Position numbers and translations under genes: made by a program. Of a DNA stretch of 64,000 nt, positions 49,990 through 58,271 are shown piece by piece. The stretch's first letter is position 1; each line of letters opens with the position of its first letter. A model generated the notes under the pieces. The model did no database searches and was not told the origin of the DNA. It saw nothing but the letters and a program-made list of their open reading frames with translations. The stretch comes from Lysinibacillus pinottii (lineage in GTDB: Bacteria; Bacillota; Bacilli; Bacillales_A; Planococcaceae): contig NZ_JANTOO010000005.1 in assembly GCF_024753545.1 (NCBI RefSeq), positions 1-64,000 on the forward strand, given 5' to 3'.

Positions 49990-50661
49990 ATGAGATACTT
50001 ATTGTTAACATTTTTAGGATTATTGTTATTTTTAGGGTTTTCAATTACACCAAGTTCTGCTGCAGAATTAAATAATGAGGAAATAGTAGTCGATAGAGCA
50101 AATTACAATTCTGAATTAGATTTCGAAAATGCTGTCAATAGTTATATGAAGATGAAAATATTTTAACTGTAACAGTTATTGATCGTAATAGAACAATTGA
50201 AGAAAATGTCGAAGAAAATTTACGTGTCCAACCAATGAGCGCATTCGTACCGTATGCAGACAATGTATTTCTTGCCGGTAGAACTCAAGGTACACAATTG
50301 CTTAATACGTTATGGGGAGAACCAGGAATAGAGATGAGCTTAACTAATACTTTTTCAGCTTCAGCTACTCTTGATGGTACAATAAGCGGTTTTAATAAAA
50401 ATGCTGTTTCCATTGCAGTTGGGTTTAGTGTTTCAAGTACACATGCGGTAAGCTAAACTGGTAAATATACAGCTTCAGCTAACCACAATGGAAAAAAGTA
50501 AGACGAGTAGAATTAAGCGCTTATCCTGTACTTGATCAGTATCATTTTGATTATTGGGTTCCTGAAAGACAAATTATTTCTACTAAATATGTTTGTGCTG
50601 GGAGTGGGGTTGCAGGAAAACCAGTGGGAGTATCCTATACAAAAACTTATAGATATGTATA
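49990..50661 (+). pseudogene. broken gene for a secreted protein
   Basis: An ATG at 49990 opens a signal peptide (RYLLLTFLGLLLFLGFSI, cut near SSA/AEL). The frame is lost near 50155 (after NSYM) and resumes as EDENILTVTVIDRNRTIEE. It meets an in-frame TAA at 50454, continues TGKYTASANHNGKK to another stop, then resumes in a third frame as ELSAYPVLDQYHFDYWVPER to the end at 50661. Joined together this would be a protein of roughly 220 residues. Three separate lesions make it a clear pseudogene. The family is not recognised. Confidence 0.75.
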
Positions 50662-50683
50662 AACAGAATTGATAGGTGATTTT

Positions 50684-50902
50684 TTGGATAAAAAAATTTT
50701 TTCAAGTTGTATAATTTTTATTGCTGTTATTTCGTTATTTAGTCCGACAATTATTTCTACTTTAATGCTACAACAAAGTTCAATACTTAATACTCATTAT
50801 TACATTCAATACATTGCTAATTTATTAAGTTTCCATCTAAGTTTATTCTTTTTGGCTTCATTAGCATTAGTTTTATTTATCAAGAAGAGGGGCGATGACT
50901 AA
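50684..50902 (+). CDS. small two-helix membrane protein
   Basis: A 72-residue protein with two hydrophobic helices (about residues 7-26 and 47-65) and a basic end (FIKKRGDD). The TTG at 50684 after AGGTGA is the best start; a TTG at 50669 is also in frame. It follows the broken secreted-protein gene by about 20 bases and precedes a strong terminator, so it was probably its operon partner. The family is not recognised. Confidence 0.55.
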   Translation: MDKKIFSSCIIFIAVISLFSPTIISTLMLQQSSILNTHYYIQYIANLLSFHLSLFFLASLALVLFIKKRGDD

Positions 50903-50914
50903 ATTAACACATTC

Positions 50915-50962
50915 AAAACCCACCTAAATCTCACGTAAATGGAGATTATAGATGGGTTTTTG
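50915..50962 (+). terminator. terminator
   Basis: A long stem starting AAAACCCACC with a matching GATGGGTTTT and a T5 tail. Confidence 0.88.
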
Positions 50963-51150
50963 TTTCTTCCTATCAAATTAAATAAAGCTTTGGTATTAAA
51001 GCAAGACTTCTTCAGCTTTTGAAAAATAAAAAAGTGCTAACCGTCGTGTTTATTTACTGAACAATGATACAGTAACATTGGTTGCGCTAGATCAATGTTA
51101 CTGCCAGTTATATGTTTAGGTCCGTCGAAAAAACGCTTAACCAGCAGTAA

Positions 51151-51243
51151 TGTCATAAAGATGAAGCAAACACAGAAATAGCGTTGCAATTAAACCAGTT
51201 GTCTACAGCATTACAGCAATGGTTGGTGGAAGTAGCAGAGTGA
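51151..51243 (+). pseudogene. C-terminal gene fragment
   Basis: The plus strand reads KDEANTEIALQLNQLSTALQ and QWLVEVAE to a stop at 51241, ending 13 bases before the serine hydrolase start. There is no start codon. It is probably the tail of a lost upstream gene. The rest of 50963-51150 holds only a hairpin (AGTAACATTG/CAATGTTACT near 51071-51103). Confidence 0.4.
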
Positions 51244-51256
51244 TGGAGGGATTAAA

Positions 51257-52375
51257 GTGAAAAAAATATACTGGATGATGGGTGGCCTTTTAATTTGTGC
51301 AGGGTTTGTCATAGGTATAGTATTTTGGAAATTTCAAAAAGAGATGAAGAAGGATGACCCAGAATATATTGTTCAATTTATAAAGGAACATAGAGCTGAT
51401 AAAAATGTTTCAGTAGCCATTCAACACAATCAGCAGTATTGGGTGGAACTAAACACCATGGAACAGCTACCATTAGCCAGTACAGTTAAAATCATCGTAG
51501 CTATCGCATATGCTCAACAAGCCGCAGATGGACATATTAATCCTCAGCAACAAGTTCGCTTAAGGGAAATAGAGACATTTTATATCCCTAAAACAGATGG
51601 AGGCGCCCATGAAGCGTGGCTAGCGCAGTTAAACCTCAATGGCAAGGAAAGTGTACCGCTGAGCGAGGTTGCGAATGGAATGATTACTTATAGTTCTAAT
51701 GCCAATACAGATTATTTAATGCATGTACTAGGGCTTCAAAATATCAATGAGGTTCTCACTCAACTGGGTGTAAAAGGTCATGAACCCCTCTATCCAATCA
51801 CAAGTGCTCTCTATATCCCTATCCAACTACGAGATGAAAAGAGCCTAACGGAAAAAGAAACACTAACTGCCTTAAAAGATATGGGGATGGCTGAATATCG
51901 AGAAAGGGCATGGGCTATTCACAAAAATTGGCTAGAAGAACCTTTAACAACAGAGCAGAAAGCTCAGGCCATAAAAATGCTCAATATGGATGTTTAAAGG
52001 GTATGGTCTGATCGTTTAATAAGGGCTTCAACAAGTGATTACATATCTATTTTAGAAAAATTGAACAGTAAAAATTACTTTACTGAAGATATACATAAAT
52101 ATTTAGATCCTGTAATGGAACAGTTGATGCAAAATCCGAAAAATCAAGAATGGCTTACACACGCAGGTCAAAAAGGAGGGTCAACAGCCTTCGTATTGAC
52201 ACTAGCTGCCTATGCGAAGGATAAGGAAGGGAATCAGACGGAGATAGCCTTTTTTGCTAACGATTTAAATACAATGGAACAAATTAAACTATCTACTAGT
52301 ATGAATAGTTTTCAATTGAAATTTCTTACAGATGAAAAATTTAGGATGCGTCTTCAAAGTGAATTATCTGAGTGA
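51257..52375 (+). pseudogene. beta-lactamase-like serine hydrolase with an internal stop
   Basis: A membrane-anchored (helix at about residues 5-24) class A beta-lactamase/DD-peptidase-like protein. The Ser-x-x-Lys motif is ASTVK, the second motif is YSSNANTD (Ser-x-Asn), and the third, KGGS, lies in AGQKGGSTAFV. The reading frame is broken by a TAA at 51995 (after LNMDV) yet continues in the same frame as RVWSDRLIRASTSDY to the stop at 52373. The KGGS motif is in the second half, so the first part alone (246 residues) would lack it. The most likely change is Gln (CAA) to TAA. It is a recent pseudogene unless the stop is a base-call error or is read through. Confidence 0.78.
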
Positions 52376-52468
52376 TGCATTGCCTCTAAAATCATCTATG
52401 TTCATCAAGCAACCTTTCAAGACAATCTGAGAATGTAGGATCATGTCATTCAAATAAGCCATAACACA

Positions 52469-52497
52469 GGATGGGAAGCTCCCCATCCCTTTTTTTA
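52469..52497 (+). terminator. terminator
   Basis: A stem GGATGGG/CCCATCC followed by T8. Confidence 0.85.
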
Positions 52498-52603
52498 TAA
52501 TGATATCTAAAGAGCGTCCGTATAGCCGAGGTAGCTAGAATTCGTACATTCCTTCAACTGTCTGCATACTATACATTAATAATATGTGAGAGGATTGAGA
52601 TGG

Positions 52604-53128
52604 ATGCATTACCCTTATTATCATAATTACCCCGCTTATAATTACGGCTATCACCCTGTTTATTGGGCTTATCCAGCACAGCAACAAGGGAACAGAAGTA
52701 ATATGCGGACAGATTATGGACCAGAGCCATTCGTTGTAGACATTGAGGAGGTAGCGAAGCATAATAAAAATTTCCGTACTGCGTTGTGGACAGGGTCCAA
52801 CTTACAAGTAACTGTGATGAACATCGATGTAGGAGATGATATTGGCTTAGAGGTGCATCCTCATGTTGATCAGTTCATTTGTATTGAAGAGGGTAAAGGA
52901 GTTGCCCAAATGGGACCGACGAAGGATTATTTAAACTTTCAAAGAAATGTTTCTGAAGATACAGCCATCATGGTACCCGCAGGGACATGGCATAATATTG
53001 TAAATATAGGAAATGAACCATTAAAGCTTTACACGATTTATGCGCCACCCAACCATCCATTTGGGACTATTCATGTGACGAAGGCAGATGCAGTGGCTAA
53101 AGAAGCGGGCTATGGTCAAAATAACTAA
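52604..53128 (+). CDS. cupin-domain protein
   Basis: A 174-residue protein. Residues 1-35 are rich in Tyr, His, Pro and Asn (HYPYYHNYPAYNYGYHPVYW), unlike the rest. Residues about 50-160 are a cupin beta-barrel with metal-ligand motifs GLEVHPHVDQFICIEEGKG and VPAGTWHNIVN, followed by TIYAPPNHPFGTIH, a common ending of Bacillus cupins. The start ATG at 52604 is chosen because AGAGGATTG precedes it. The metal and substrate are unknown. It is a single gene with its own terminator. Confidence 0.82.
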   Translation: MHYPYYHNYPAYNYGYHPVYWAYPAQQQGNRSNMRTDYGPEPFVVDIEEVAKHNKNFRTALWTGSNLQVTVMNIDVGDDIGLEVHPHVDQFICIEEGKGVAQMGPTKDYLNFQRNVSEDTAIMVPAGTWHNIVNIGNEPLKLYTIYAPPNHPFGTIHVTKADAVAKEAGYGQNN

Positions 53129-53134
53129 AAGATA

Positions 53135-53166
53135 AAAAGCGTGTTTTATTAAACATGCTTTTTTTT
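53135..53166 (+). terminator. terminator
   Basis: A 12-bp stem AAAAGCGTGTTT / AAACATGCTTTT (one G-U) with a T run. Confidence 0.9.
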
Positions 53167-53237
53167 CGATATATGGTAGAATGTTTTTTAATTGCAGATA
53201 ATAAAGGTCCTTATTTAATGAAAGAAGGTAATGAATG

Positions 53238-53651
53238 ATGAAATATTCAAAAGCAACAAACTATGCGTTACATACAATGGTGTTTTTGACGAATATGCCT
53301 AAAGGTAAATCAATGAATGTCGAGACGCTAGCAGACATGCAGAAACTATCCCCAACCTATCTTTCGAAAATTTTAACAAAGCTTGTAAAGGCTGGTTTAA
53401 TTGAATCGAATCCAGGTGTTAATGGAGGGTATCGTATTTCTAAGCGACCTCAAGAAATTTCCTTTTTAGATGTGATTTACGCTATCGAAGGACAAACCAC
53501 ATTATTTAGTTGTTCCTCTGATCATGAGGATTCCTTTCATAACGAAGGTTGTCTCATTGAACAAGTAATGGTGGATGCTGAGAATAATATGAAAGAAGAG
53601 CTAAGTAAGAAATTTATTATTGATATAGCCCATGAAATCGATAAAAAATGA
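53238..53651 (+). CDS. Rrf2-family transcriptional regulator
   Basis: A 137-residue Rrf2 protein: MKYSKATNYALHTMVFLT at the start, helix-turn-helix LADMQKLSPTYLSKILTKLV and the wing NPGVNGGYRISK. The two cysteines near residues 93-105 (FSCSSDHEDSFHNEGCLIEQ) resemble the cluster- or stress-sensing region, though only two Cys are present rather than three. It could sense redox or nitrosative stress. The ATG at 53238 follows GAAGG, with another ATG at 53235. Its neighbour (convergent) is an AhpD-like gene, consistent with redox control. Confidence 0.85.
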   Translation: MKYSKATNYALHTMVFLTNMPKGKSMNVETLADMQKLSPTYLSKILTKLVKAGLIESNPGVNGGYRISKRPQEISFLDVIYAIEGQTTLFSCSSDHEDSFHNEGCLIEQVMVDAENNMKEELSKKFIIDIAHEIDKK

Positions 53652-53711
53652 GGTAGGCGGATAGAAGGTTGAGACTGGCGGATAGGAACTAGGGGGACCC
53701 TAGTTCTGTTA

Positions 53712-54116
53712 TTATTTCAATTGCATAAGGGCCCCGAAGTATTGCTGTGCGGTGGTGAAGCAAATAAATGCCAGTAGTTCACTGATTTCTGCCTCTGTTA
53801 AATAGTCCTTTAAGAGAGCAGTGATATAGGGTGCAGTATGCCCCTTAGTGACTAAGAATGCTTCAGCAAAACCTGTGCAAACAGTTGTTTTCTCATCGTA
53901 ATGCTGAGGGTCTGGTAGACCTTTTGCCTGACAGTACTGACAACCATTTTTTTGTGCCAATGTTTTTCGGACCTCTTCTTTCAAATGTGCAGATAAATGA
54001 CCGTCCTTTTCGACTGCTTTCCCAAGTTGTAACCAGTGCGACTGTATGTCCTCGTTATAGCCTAATAGTTGTTGAAATGGTGTTAATCCCTTGTTATATA
54101 AATGAATTAGTGTCAT
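53712..54116 (-). CDS. carboxymuconolactone decarboxylase/AhpD-like protein
   Basis: A 134-residue protein with a CxxC redox motif (GCQYCQAKG) followed by a helical region typical of the CMD/AhpD fold, and the ending ICFTTAQQYFGALM. AhpD-type proteins reduce peroxidase partners. The two cysteines support a thiol-redox role. It is divergent from the Lrp-family regulator at 54224, which may control it, and convergent with an Rrf2 regulator. It starts at an ATG at 54116 after AAGGAGG. Confidence 0.76.
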   Translation of the reverse strand: MTLIHLYNKGLTPFQQLLGYNEDIQSHWLQLGKAVEKDGHLSAHLKEEVRKTLAQKNGCQYCQAKGLPDPQHYDEKTTVCTGFAEAFLVTKGHTAPYITALLKDYLTEAEISELLAFICFTTAQQYFGALMQLK

Positions 54117-54223
54117 TAGTCTTCCCTCCTTTTAATTAGTGTAAAATATGAATAACGTAGTTAACATGCGAAATAGAAGGGAAATGTTTTCTTTCTCTTT
54201 TAAAATGAAGGGAATTTTCTATA

Positions 54224-54643
54224 ATGGATTTCATTAACGAAAGAATACTAGAAGAATTGAAAAAAGACAGTCGAATTTCTATGAGTGAATTAGGCAGAAG
54301 AGTACACTTATCGGCACCTGCAGTTCGTGAAAGAGTACGGCATTTAGAGGAGCAGCAAATTATAAGGAACTATACGTTGGACATTAATACAAAGGCGCTA
54401 GGCTTTCCTATTGAAGCTTTAATTGAGGCAACAATTAAAAATAATCGCTATATAGATTTTAAAGAGCATATCCAGACATTTACAAACGTAGATTTTTGCT
54501 ATCGAATATCGGGAGAGACTTGTTTCTTATTAAAGGCTCATTTTCAATCTTTTCCTGATGTAGAGCAGTTTATTGATGATTTACAGCGATATGCACATAC
54601 AAAAAGCAATTTTATTTTTTCTGATATATGTGAGGACAAATAA
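54224..54643 (+). CDS. Lrp/AsnC-family transcriptional regulator
   Basis: A 139-residue regulator with an N-terminal helix-turn-helix (DSRISMSELGRRVHLSAPAV, then RERVRHLEEQQIIRNY) and a C-terminal RAM domain (IEALIEATIKNN to YRISGETCFLLKAHF). Most members sense amino acids. The ATG at 54224 has GAAGGGAA before it. It is divergent from the AhpD-like gene, with about 108 bases between them that must contain both promoters. Confidence 0.87.
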   Translation: MDFINERILEELKKDSRISMSELGRRVHLSAPAVRERVRHLEEQQIIRNYTLDINTKALGFPIEALIEATIKNNRYIDFKEHIQTFTNVDFCYRISGETCFLLKAHFQSFPDVEQFIDDLQRYAHTKSNFIFSDICEDK

Positions 54644-54657
54644 AAAAGGAGATTTTT

Positions 54658-55182
54658 ATGGAAATCAAATTATTTACGGGTGAAGTAGATGCATGAGTCC
54701 ATTTACTAACTCAAAATATTTGGATGTACCACACAAATCAGCACATAAAAGAAGAGACAGTTCGGGCAGCATTTGTAGAGGGCTATTATGGGAATGATCG
54801 TGAAACCCATTGGATACTGGAAAATGGAAAAAGGATAGGGATTATCTTTATTCATGATATCAGTGATACCATCCCACTGTTTGATATCCGTCTAGATGAA
54901 AATTGTAGGGGAAAAGGATATGGCGTAAGGGCACTTCGATGGTTACAAGAGTATCTATTTGAGGTAAAGGGTAAAATTCGTATTGAGGGCTATACAAGGG
55001 TTGATAATATAGGGATGCGGAGATGTTTTAGCAAAGCCGGTTTTGTGAAGGAAGGCTATTTACGAAATGCTTGGGAAAATGAAGATGGTACAGTGACTGA
55101 TAGTATTGTCTATGGCGCAATTAAAGAAGATTGGATTTTAGGAAATCTAACGCCTATAAGCATAGATGACGTTCCATTTTAA
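54658..55182 (+). pseudogene. GNAT acetyltransferase with an internal stop
   Basis: A strong site (AAAAAGGAGATTTTT) precedes an ATG at 54658, opening MEIKLFTGEVDA, but codon 13 is TGA. The same frame continues VHLLTQNIWMYHTNQHIKEE through a GNAT domain (LDENCRGKGYGVRALRWLQE, then NIGMRRCFSKAGFVKEGYLR) to 55182. The next Met in frame (54724) has no ribosome site, and starting there would cut the first strand. A Trp-to-stop (TGG to TGA) change is likely. Part of the domain may still be made, but the gene is probably inactive. Confidence 0.72.
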
Positions 55183-55192
55183 GGAGACTAGT

Positions 55193-55537
55193 ATGAAGAT
55201 AAATGTACTAAATGCTTTAAGGCAAGCTTGGTCAGCTCAATCAAGTTCTAAATGGCGTATTGGGAACCCTGCAAAAGGACAATGTGGTGTTACTTCTCTA
55301 GTGGTACAAGATATTCTCGGCGGGGAAATTAGGAAAACACGTTTGGATGAAGGCTGGCACTTTTATAATGTAATCAATGGAGAGAGAATGGATTTTACGG
55401 AGGAGCAGTTTTCATCAAAAATTGATTATCAAGATATTGATTCAAATAGAGCGGAGGCTTATCTAGATACGAATCGTGCTCAATATAGCTATTTAAAATC
55501 ACAAGTTAATAGACATTTAGAAAGGGCAGAGGGATAG
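55193..55537 (+). CDS. YunG-family protein
   Basis: A 114-residue protein with conserved segments AWSAQSSSKWRIGNPAKGQC, GVTSLVVQDILGGEI, GWHFYNVINGERMDFTEEQF, as in the YunG family of Bacillus. A Cys, a His and an Asp (GQC...WHFYNVI...MDFT) fall at positions that could make a papain-like catalytic triad, but no activity is established. The ATG at 55193 follows AAGGAG. It lies 11 bases after the broken GNAT gene and was probably co-transcribed with it. Its stop lies inside a terminator stem. Confidence 0.8.
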   Translation: MKINVLNALRQAWSAQSSSKWRIGNPAKGQCGVTSLVVQDILGGEIRKTRLDEGWHFYNVINGERMDFTEEQFSSKIDYQDIDSNRAEAYLDTNRAQYSYLKSQVNRHLERAEG

Positions 55538-55552
55538 ATTCCTCTGCCTTTT
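55522..55552 (+). terminator. terminator overlapping the end of the YunG gene
   Basis: A 10-bp stem AGGCAGAGG-type (GGGCAGAGG / CCTCTGCCT) followed by TTTTC. Confidence 0.8.
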
Positions 55553-55574
55553 CTAAATTTTAAAAACAAAGGTG

Positions 55575-55622
55575 TTGACGTTTAGGAAAGAGGCGTGTTA
55601 TTATTATCTCGAATTCAAGATA
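55575..55622 (+). promoter_or_regulatory. promoter with an MhqR-like operator
   Basis: TTGACG (55575-55580), a 17-18 base spacer and TATTAT, followed by the near-palindrome TATCTCGAATTCAAGATA (55605-55622), which matches the operator of the B. subtilis quinone-sensing repressor MhqR. Half-site words (AATTCAAGATAAAT, GAATTCGAA) repeat just after it. The genes behind it fit the MhqR regulon. Confidence 0.78.
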
Positions 55623-55677
55623 AATAAATTCAAGATAAATGAATTCGAACCTTTAGCTTTCGTAAGGAGGTACAATA

Positions 55678-56271
55678 ATGGGTTTTTGGAATAAATTATT
55701 TTCTTCAAAAAAAGAGGAGGAACAAACAATGGCAGAATTAAATATCGGTATTATTATTGGATCAACACGTGAGGGACGTGTAAGTCCTCAGGTGGCACAA
55801 TGGGTAAAGGAAATCGCAGATCAGCGAGGCGATGCAAACTATACAGTAATTGATATTGCGGATTATAAATTGCCATTATTAGGAGAGCCAGGGCAAGATG
55901 CTTCAGGTGCACAGGCTTGGTCAGAAATTATCGCTAAACAAGACGGATTTGTGTTTATCGTACAAGAATACAATCACTCTATTACAGGTGCTCTAAAAAA
56001 TGCGCTAGATTATTTACGTGTTGAGTGGAATAACAAAGCAGCAGGAATCGTTTCTTATGGTTCTGTAGGTGGAGCTCGTGCGGCAGAGCATTTACGTGGC
56101 ATTATGGGTGAGCTTTTAATTGCAGATGTACGTGTTCATCCTGCCTTATCCTTATTCACAGATTTTGAAAATGGTTCAGACTTTAAACCAAAAGCTGTAC
56201 AAGCGGACTCAGTCAATCAAATGTTAGATCAAGTAATCCCATGGTCAAAAGCTTTATACACAATTCGTTAA
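55678..56271 (+). CDS. NAD(P)H-dependent FMN reductase/azoreductase-like protein
   Basis: A flavodoxin-fold oxidoreductase of the NADPH-dependent FMN reductase family, related to azo and quinone reductases. The FMN phosphate loop is GSTREGRVSPQVA, with QEYNHSITGALKNALDYL and SYGSVGGARAAEHLRG following. The ATG at 55678 has the strong site AAGGAGG and adds a 17-residue amphipathic N-terminus (GFWNKLFSSKKEEEQT) before the domain. A second good site (GAGGAGGAA) precedes an ATG at 55729, so both forms may be made. It lies behind an MhqR-like operator and before a ring-cleaving dioxygenase gene. Confidence 0.86.
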   Translation: MGFWNKLFSSKKEEEQTMAELNIGIIIGSTREGRVSPQVAQWVKEIADQRGDANYTVIDIADYKLPLLGEPGQDASGAQAWSEIIAKQDGFVFIVQEYNHSITGALKNALDYLRVEWNNKAAGIVSYGSVGGARAAEHLRGIMGELLIADVRVHPALSLFTDFENGSDFKPKAVQADSVNQMLDQVIPWSKALYTIR

Positions 56272-56346
56272 GCTTGCCTGTTTGAAATAGGACGATATTG
56301 AATAAAGTGTGGGAGAGAAAAATTAGACAGGAAAGGGCATGTTAAC

Positions 56347-57285
56347 ATGAAAAAACATACAGCAGGTATTCACCATATCACAGCTATTGTAGGCCACCCA
56401 CAAGAGAATATTGATTTTTATGCAGGTGTGTTAGGCTTGCGTTTAGTGAAACAAACTGTAAACTTCGATGATCCTGGCACATATCATTTATATTTCGGTG
56501 ATGAAGGTGGGAAACCTGGAACAATTATTACCTTCTTCCCTTGGGCCAATGCATATCAAGGGCGTATTGGTGATGGTCAGGTTGGTGTCACAACGTATGT
56601 TGTACCAGAAGGGGCACTACCATTTTGGATTAATCGCTTAGCAAAATTCTCGATTCCTTTCCAAAAAGCTGAACGCTTTGGTGAGCAAGTCATTCAGTTC
56701 GATGATCCACATGGTCTGCATATTGAACTCGTTGCCCGTGCTGCAGGTGAATTAAATAACAGGACATTTGGAGAAGTAACGCCAGAGGTTGCCATTAAAG
56801 GATTTGGTGGAGCTACATTATATTCTAGCCACCCTGAAGAAACTGCAAAAGTTTTAACAGAGGTAATGGGTCTTGAACGAGTAGCGACAGAAGGTGACTA
56901 TACTCGTTTTAAATCCAATGCAGAGATTGGCAATACAGTTGATTTAAAAATGGTTGTAGGCCAACGTGGGCAAATGGGTGTAGGGACGGTTCACCATATT
57001 GCGTGGAGAGCACAAGATAATACGGATCATTTAGAATGGCAAGAGTATGTTATGAATCATGGACAACATGTAACGGAAGTCAAAGATCGTAATTATTTTA
57101 ATGCGATTTATTTCCGAGAACCCGGTGAAATTTTATTCGAAATTGCTACAGATCCTCCAGGATTTGCTCATGACGAAACAATAGAGACGATGGGAAGTCA
57201 ATTAATGTTACCATCTCAATATGAACAACATCGAGAGCAATTAGAAAGAACACTAATTCCGATTAAAGTACGTGAGCTTGACTAA
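56347..57285 (+). CDS. ring-cleaving dioxygenase (MhqA/MhqO-like, glyoxalase fold)
   Basis: A 312-residue protein with two glyoxalase/extradiol-dioxygenase modules. Metal-ligand segments are HHITAIVG (His near residue 9), DPHGLHIELV, HHIAWRAQ and GEILFEIATDPPGF. It resembles MhqA/MhqE/MhqO of B. subtilis, which are induced by hydroquinones through MhqR. The start at 56347 follows GAAAGGG. It is 76 bases after the reductase gene and shares its operator, so the two probably detoxify quinones and related electrophiles together. Confidence 0.87.
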   Translation: MKKHTAGIHHITAIVGHPQENIDFYAGVLGLRLVKQTVNFDDPGTYHLYFGDEGGKPGTIITFFPWANAYQGRIGDGQVGVTTYVVPEGALPFWINRLAKFSIPFQKAERFGEQVIQFDDPHGLHIELVARAAGELNNRTFGEVTPEVAIKGFGGATLYSSHPEETAKVLTEVMGLERVATEGDYTRFKSNAEIGNTVDLKMVVGQRGQMGVGTVHHIAWRAQDNTDHLEWQEYVMNHGQHVTEVKDRNYFNAIYFREPGEILFEIATDPPGFAHDETIETMGSQLMLPSQYEQHREQLERTLIPIKVRELD

Positions 57286-57306
57286 GATATAGAATCTACT
57301 TAAATG

Positions 57307-57347
57307 AATGCGAAATGTTGAGAACTCAACATTTTCGCATTTTTTTG
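57307..57347 (+). terminator. terminator
   Basis: A stem starting AATGCGAAATGTTGA and closing TCAACATTTTCGCATT, with T7. Confidence 0.9.
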
Positions 57348-57445
57348 ATCCGGCAAATCCTCATCTGCCGTTGAGCGCACGGGCCATGGCATTTTCTATG
57401 ATTAAAGACAAATCACATATTTATAAAGCTCAACATAAAATGAAT

Positions 57446-57835
57446 CTATAATTCTTTACAAGCCCAAGCATCGATTTCAACTTTTATGGCCGGAGCAGCC
57501 AGTGCCACTACATACAGCAAGGTTGTACATGGAAGATGCTCTTGCAAAAAATCATTAATTATTTCTTTTCGTTGATGAGCCTCCATATCGCCTACCAAAT
57601 AAAACACGAGCTTTGTAATGTCTTGAATCCCCATATTAGCATGATCCAGATTTTTCCGAATATTCTCTAGCGCTATCTTCAATTGGGCGACAGGATCTTC
57701 AGGTATAGACCCATCAATATTCATGCCAATTTGTCCAGATAATGTTAACCATCTGCTTGGTTCTGTTATTTCAATTTGATGTACATAAGGGGCTACAGGT
57801 GGATGAATGTTTTCAGGATTTCTACTAATTTTCAT
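57446..57835 (-). CDS. RidA/YjgF family protein
   Basis: A 129-residue protein of the RidA (YjgF/YER057c/UK114) family: NPENIHPPVAPYVHQIEI at the start, LTLSGQIGMNIDG, then KNLDHANMGIQDITKLVFYL and the ending VEIDAWACKEL. Classical RidA proteins deaminate reactive enamines and have an Arg near residue 105; here the usual CxR..V region reads PAIKVEIDA, with Lys in place of Arg, so it may belong to a non-RidA subgroup. The ATG at 57835 has no strong site before it. It is a single gene. Confidence 0.82.
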   Translation of the reverse strand: MKISRNPENIHPPVAPYVHQIEITEPSRWLTLSGQIGMNIDGSIPEDPVAQLKIALENIRKNLDHANMGIQDITKLVFYLVGDMEAHQRKEIINDFLQEHLPCTTLLYVVALAAPAIKVEIDAWACKEL

Positions 57836-58271
57836 GGAATCAGTCCTTTGCTATTATTCATTATTATCTCTCCATAAAAATAGCATAAAGTATTCATGGG
57901 TAAAAGTTATACAAATACCATTATAAATGAACTTTCAAATTGGATATGTGGTTTCAAAGGGTTATAATAGATTCATAAAATAAAGGCTTATACGCTGATA
58001 AAGCATTCAAAATAGATAAAAGTATTAACTTTTTAATTTGACTAGACATACAATTCACTTCACGCCCTTAGGTTTGATACAGATACTTCTAAAGAAACAT
58101 GAATTTCGTCTTATTTTGAAGGTGGATGGTTATACTCATTAAATGAGAGGGAAATTTTTACATAAGAATGATGCGTATTGATGTAAATTAATGTTTACTA
58201 CTGATGTTTAGTTACTAGTGCAACCTTAGGTAGCAGAGGCAGCGAGGCCGTTTTGTAGAAGGAGTGAATAA
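57836..58271. other. gap without a gene
   Basis: About 430 AT-rich bases between the RidA-family gene and the AI-2E transporter gene. I see no open frame with a ribosome site and no clear hairpin, only the promoter regions that must serve the two divergent genes. Confidence 0.5.
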
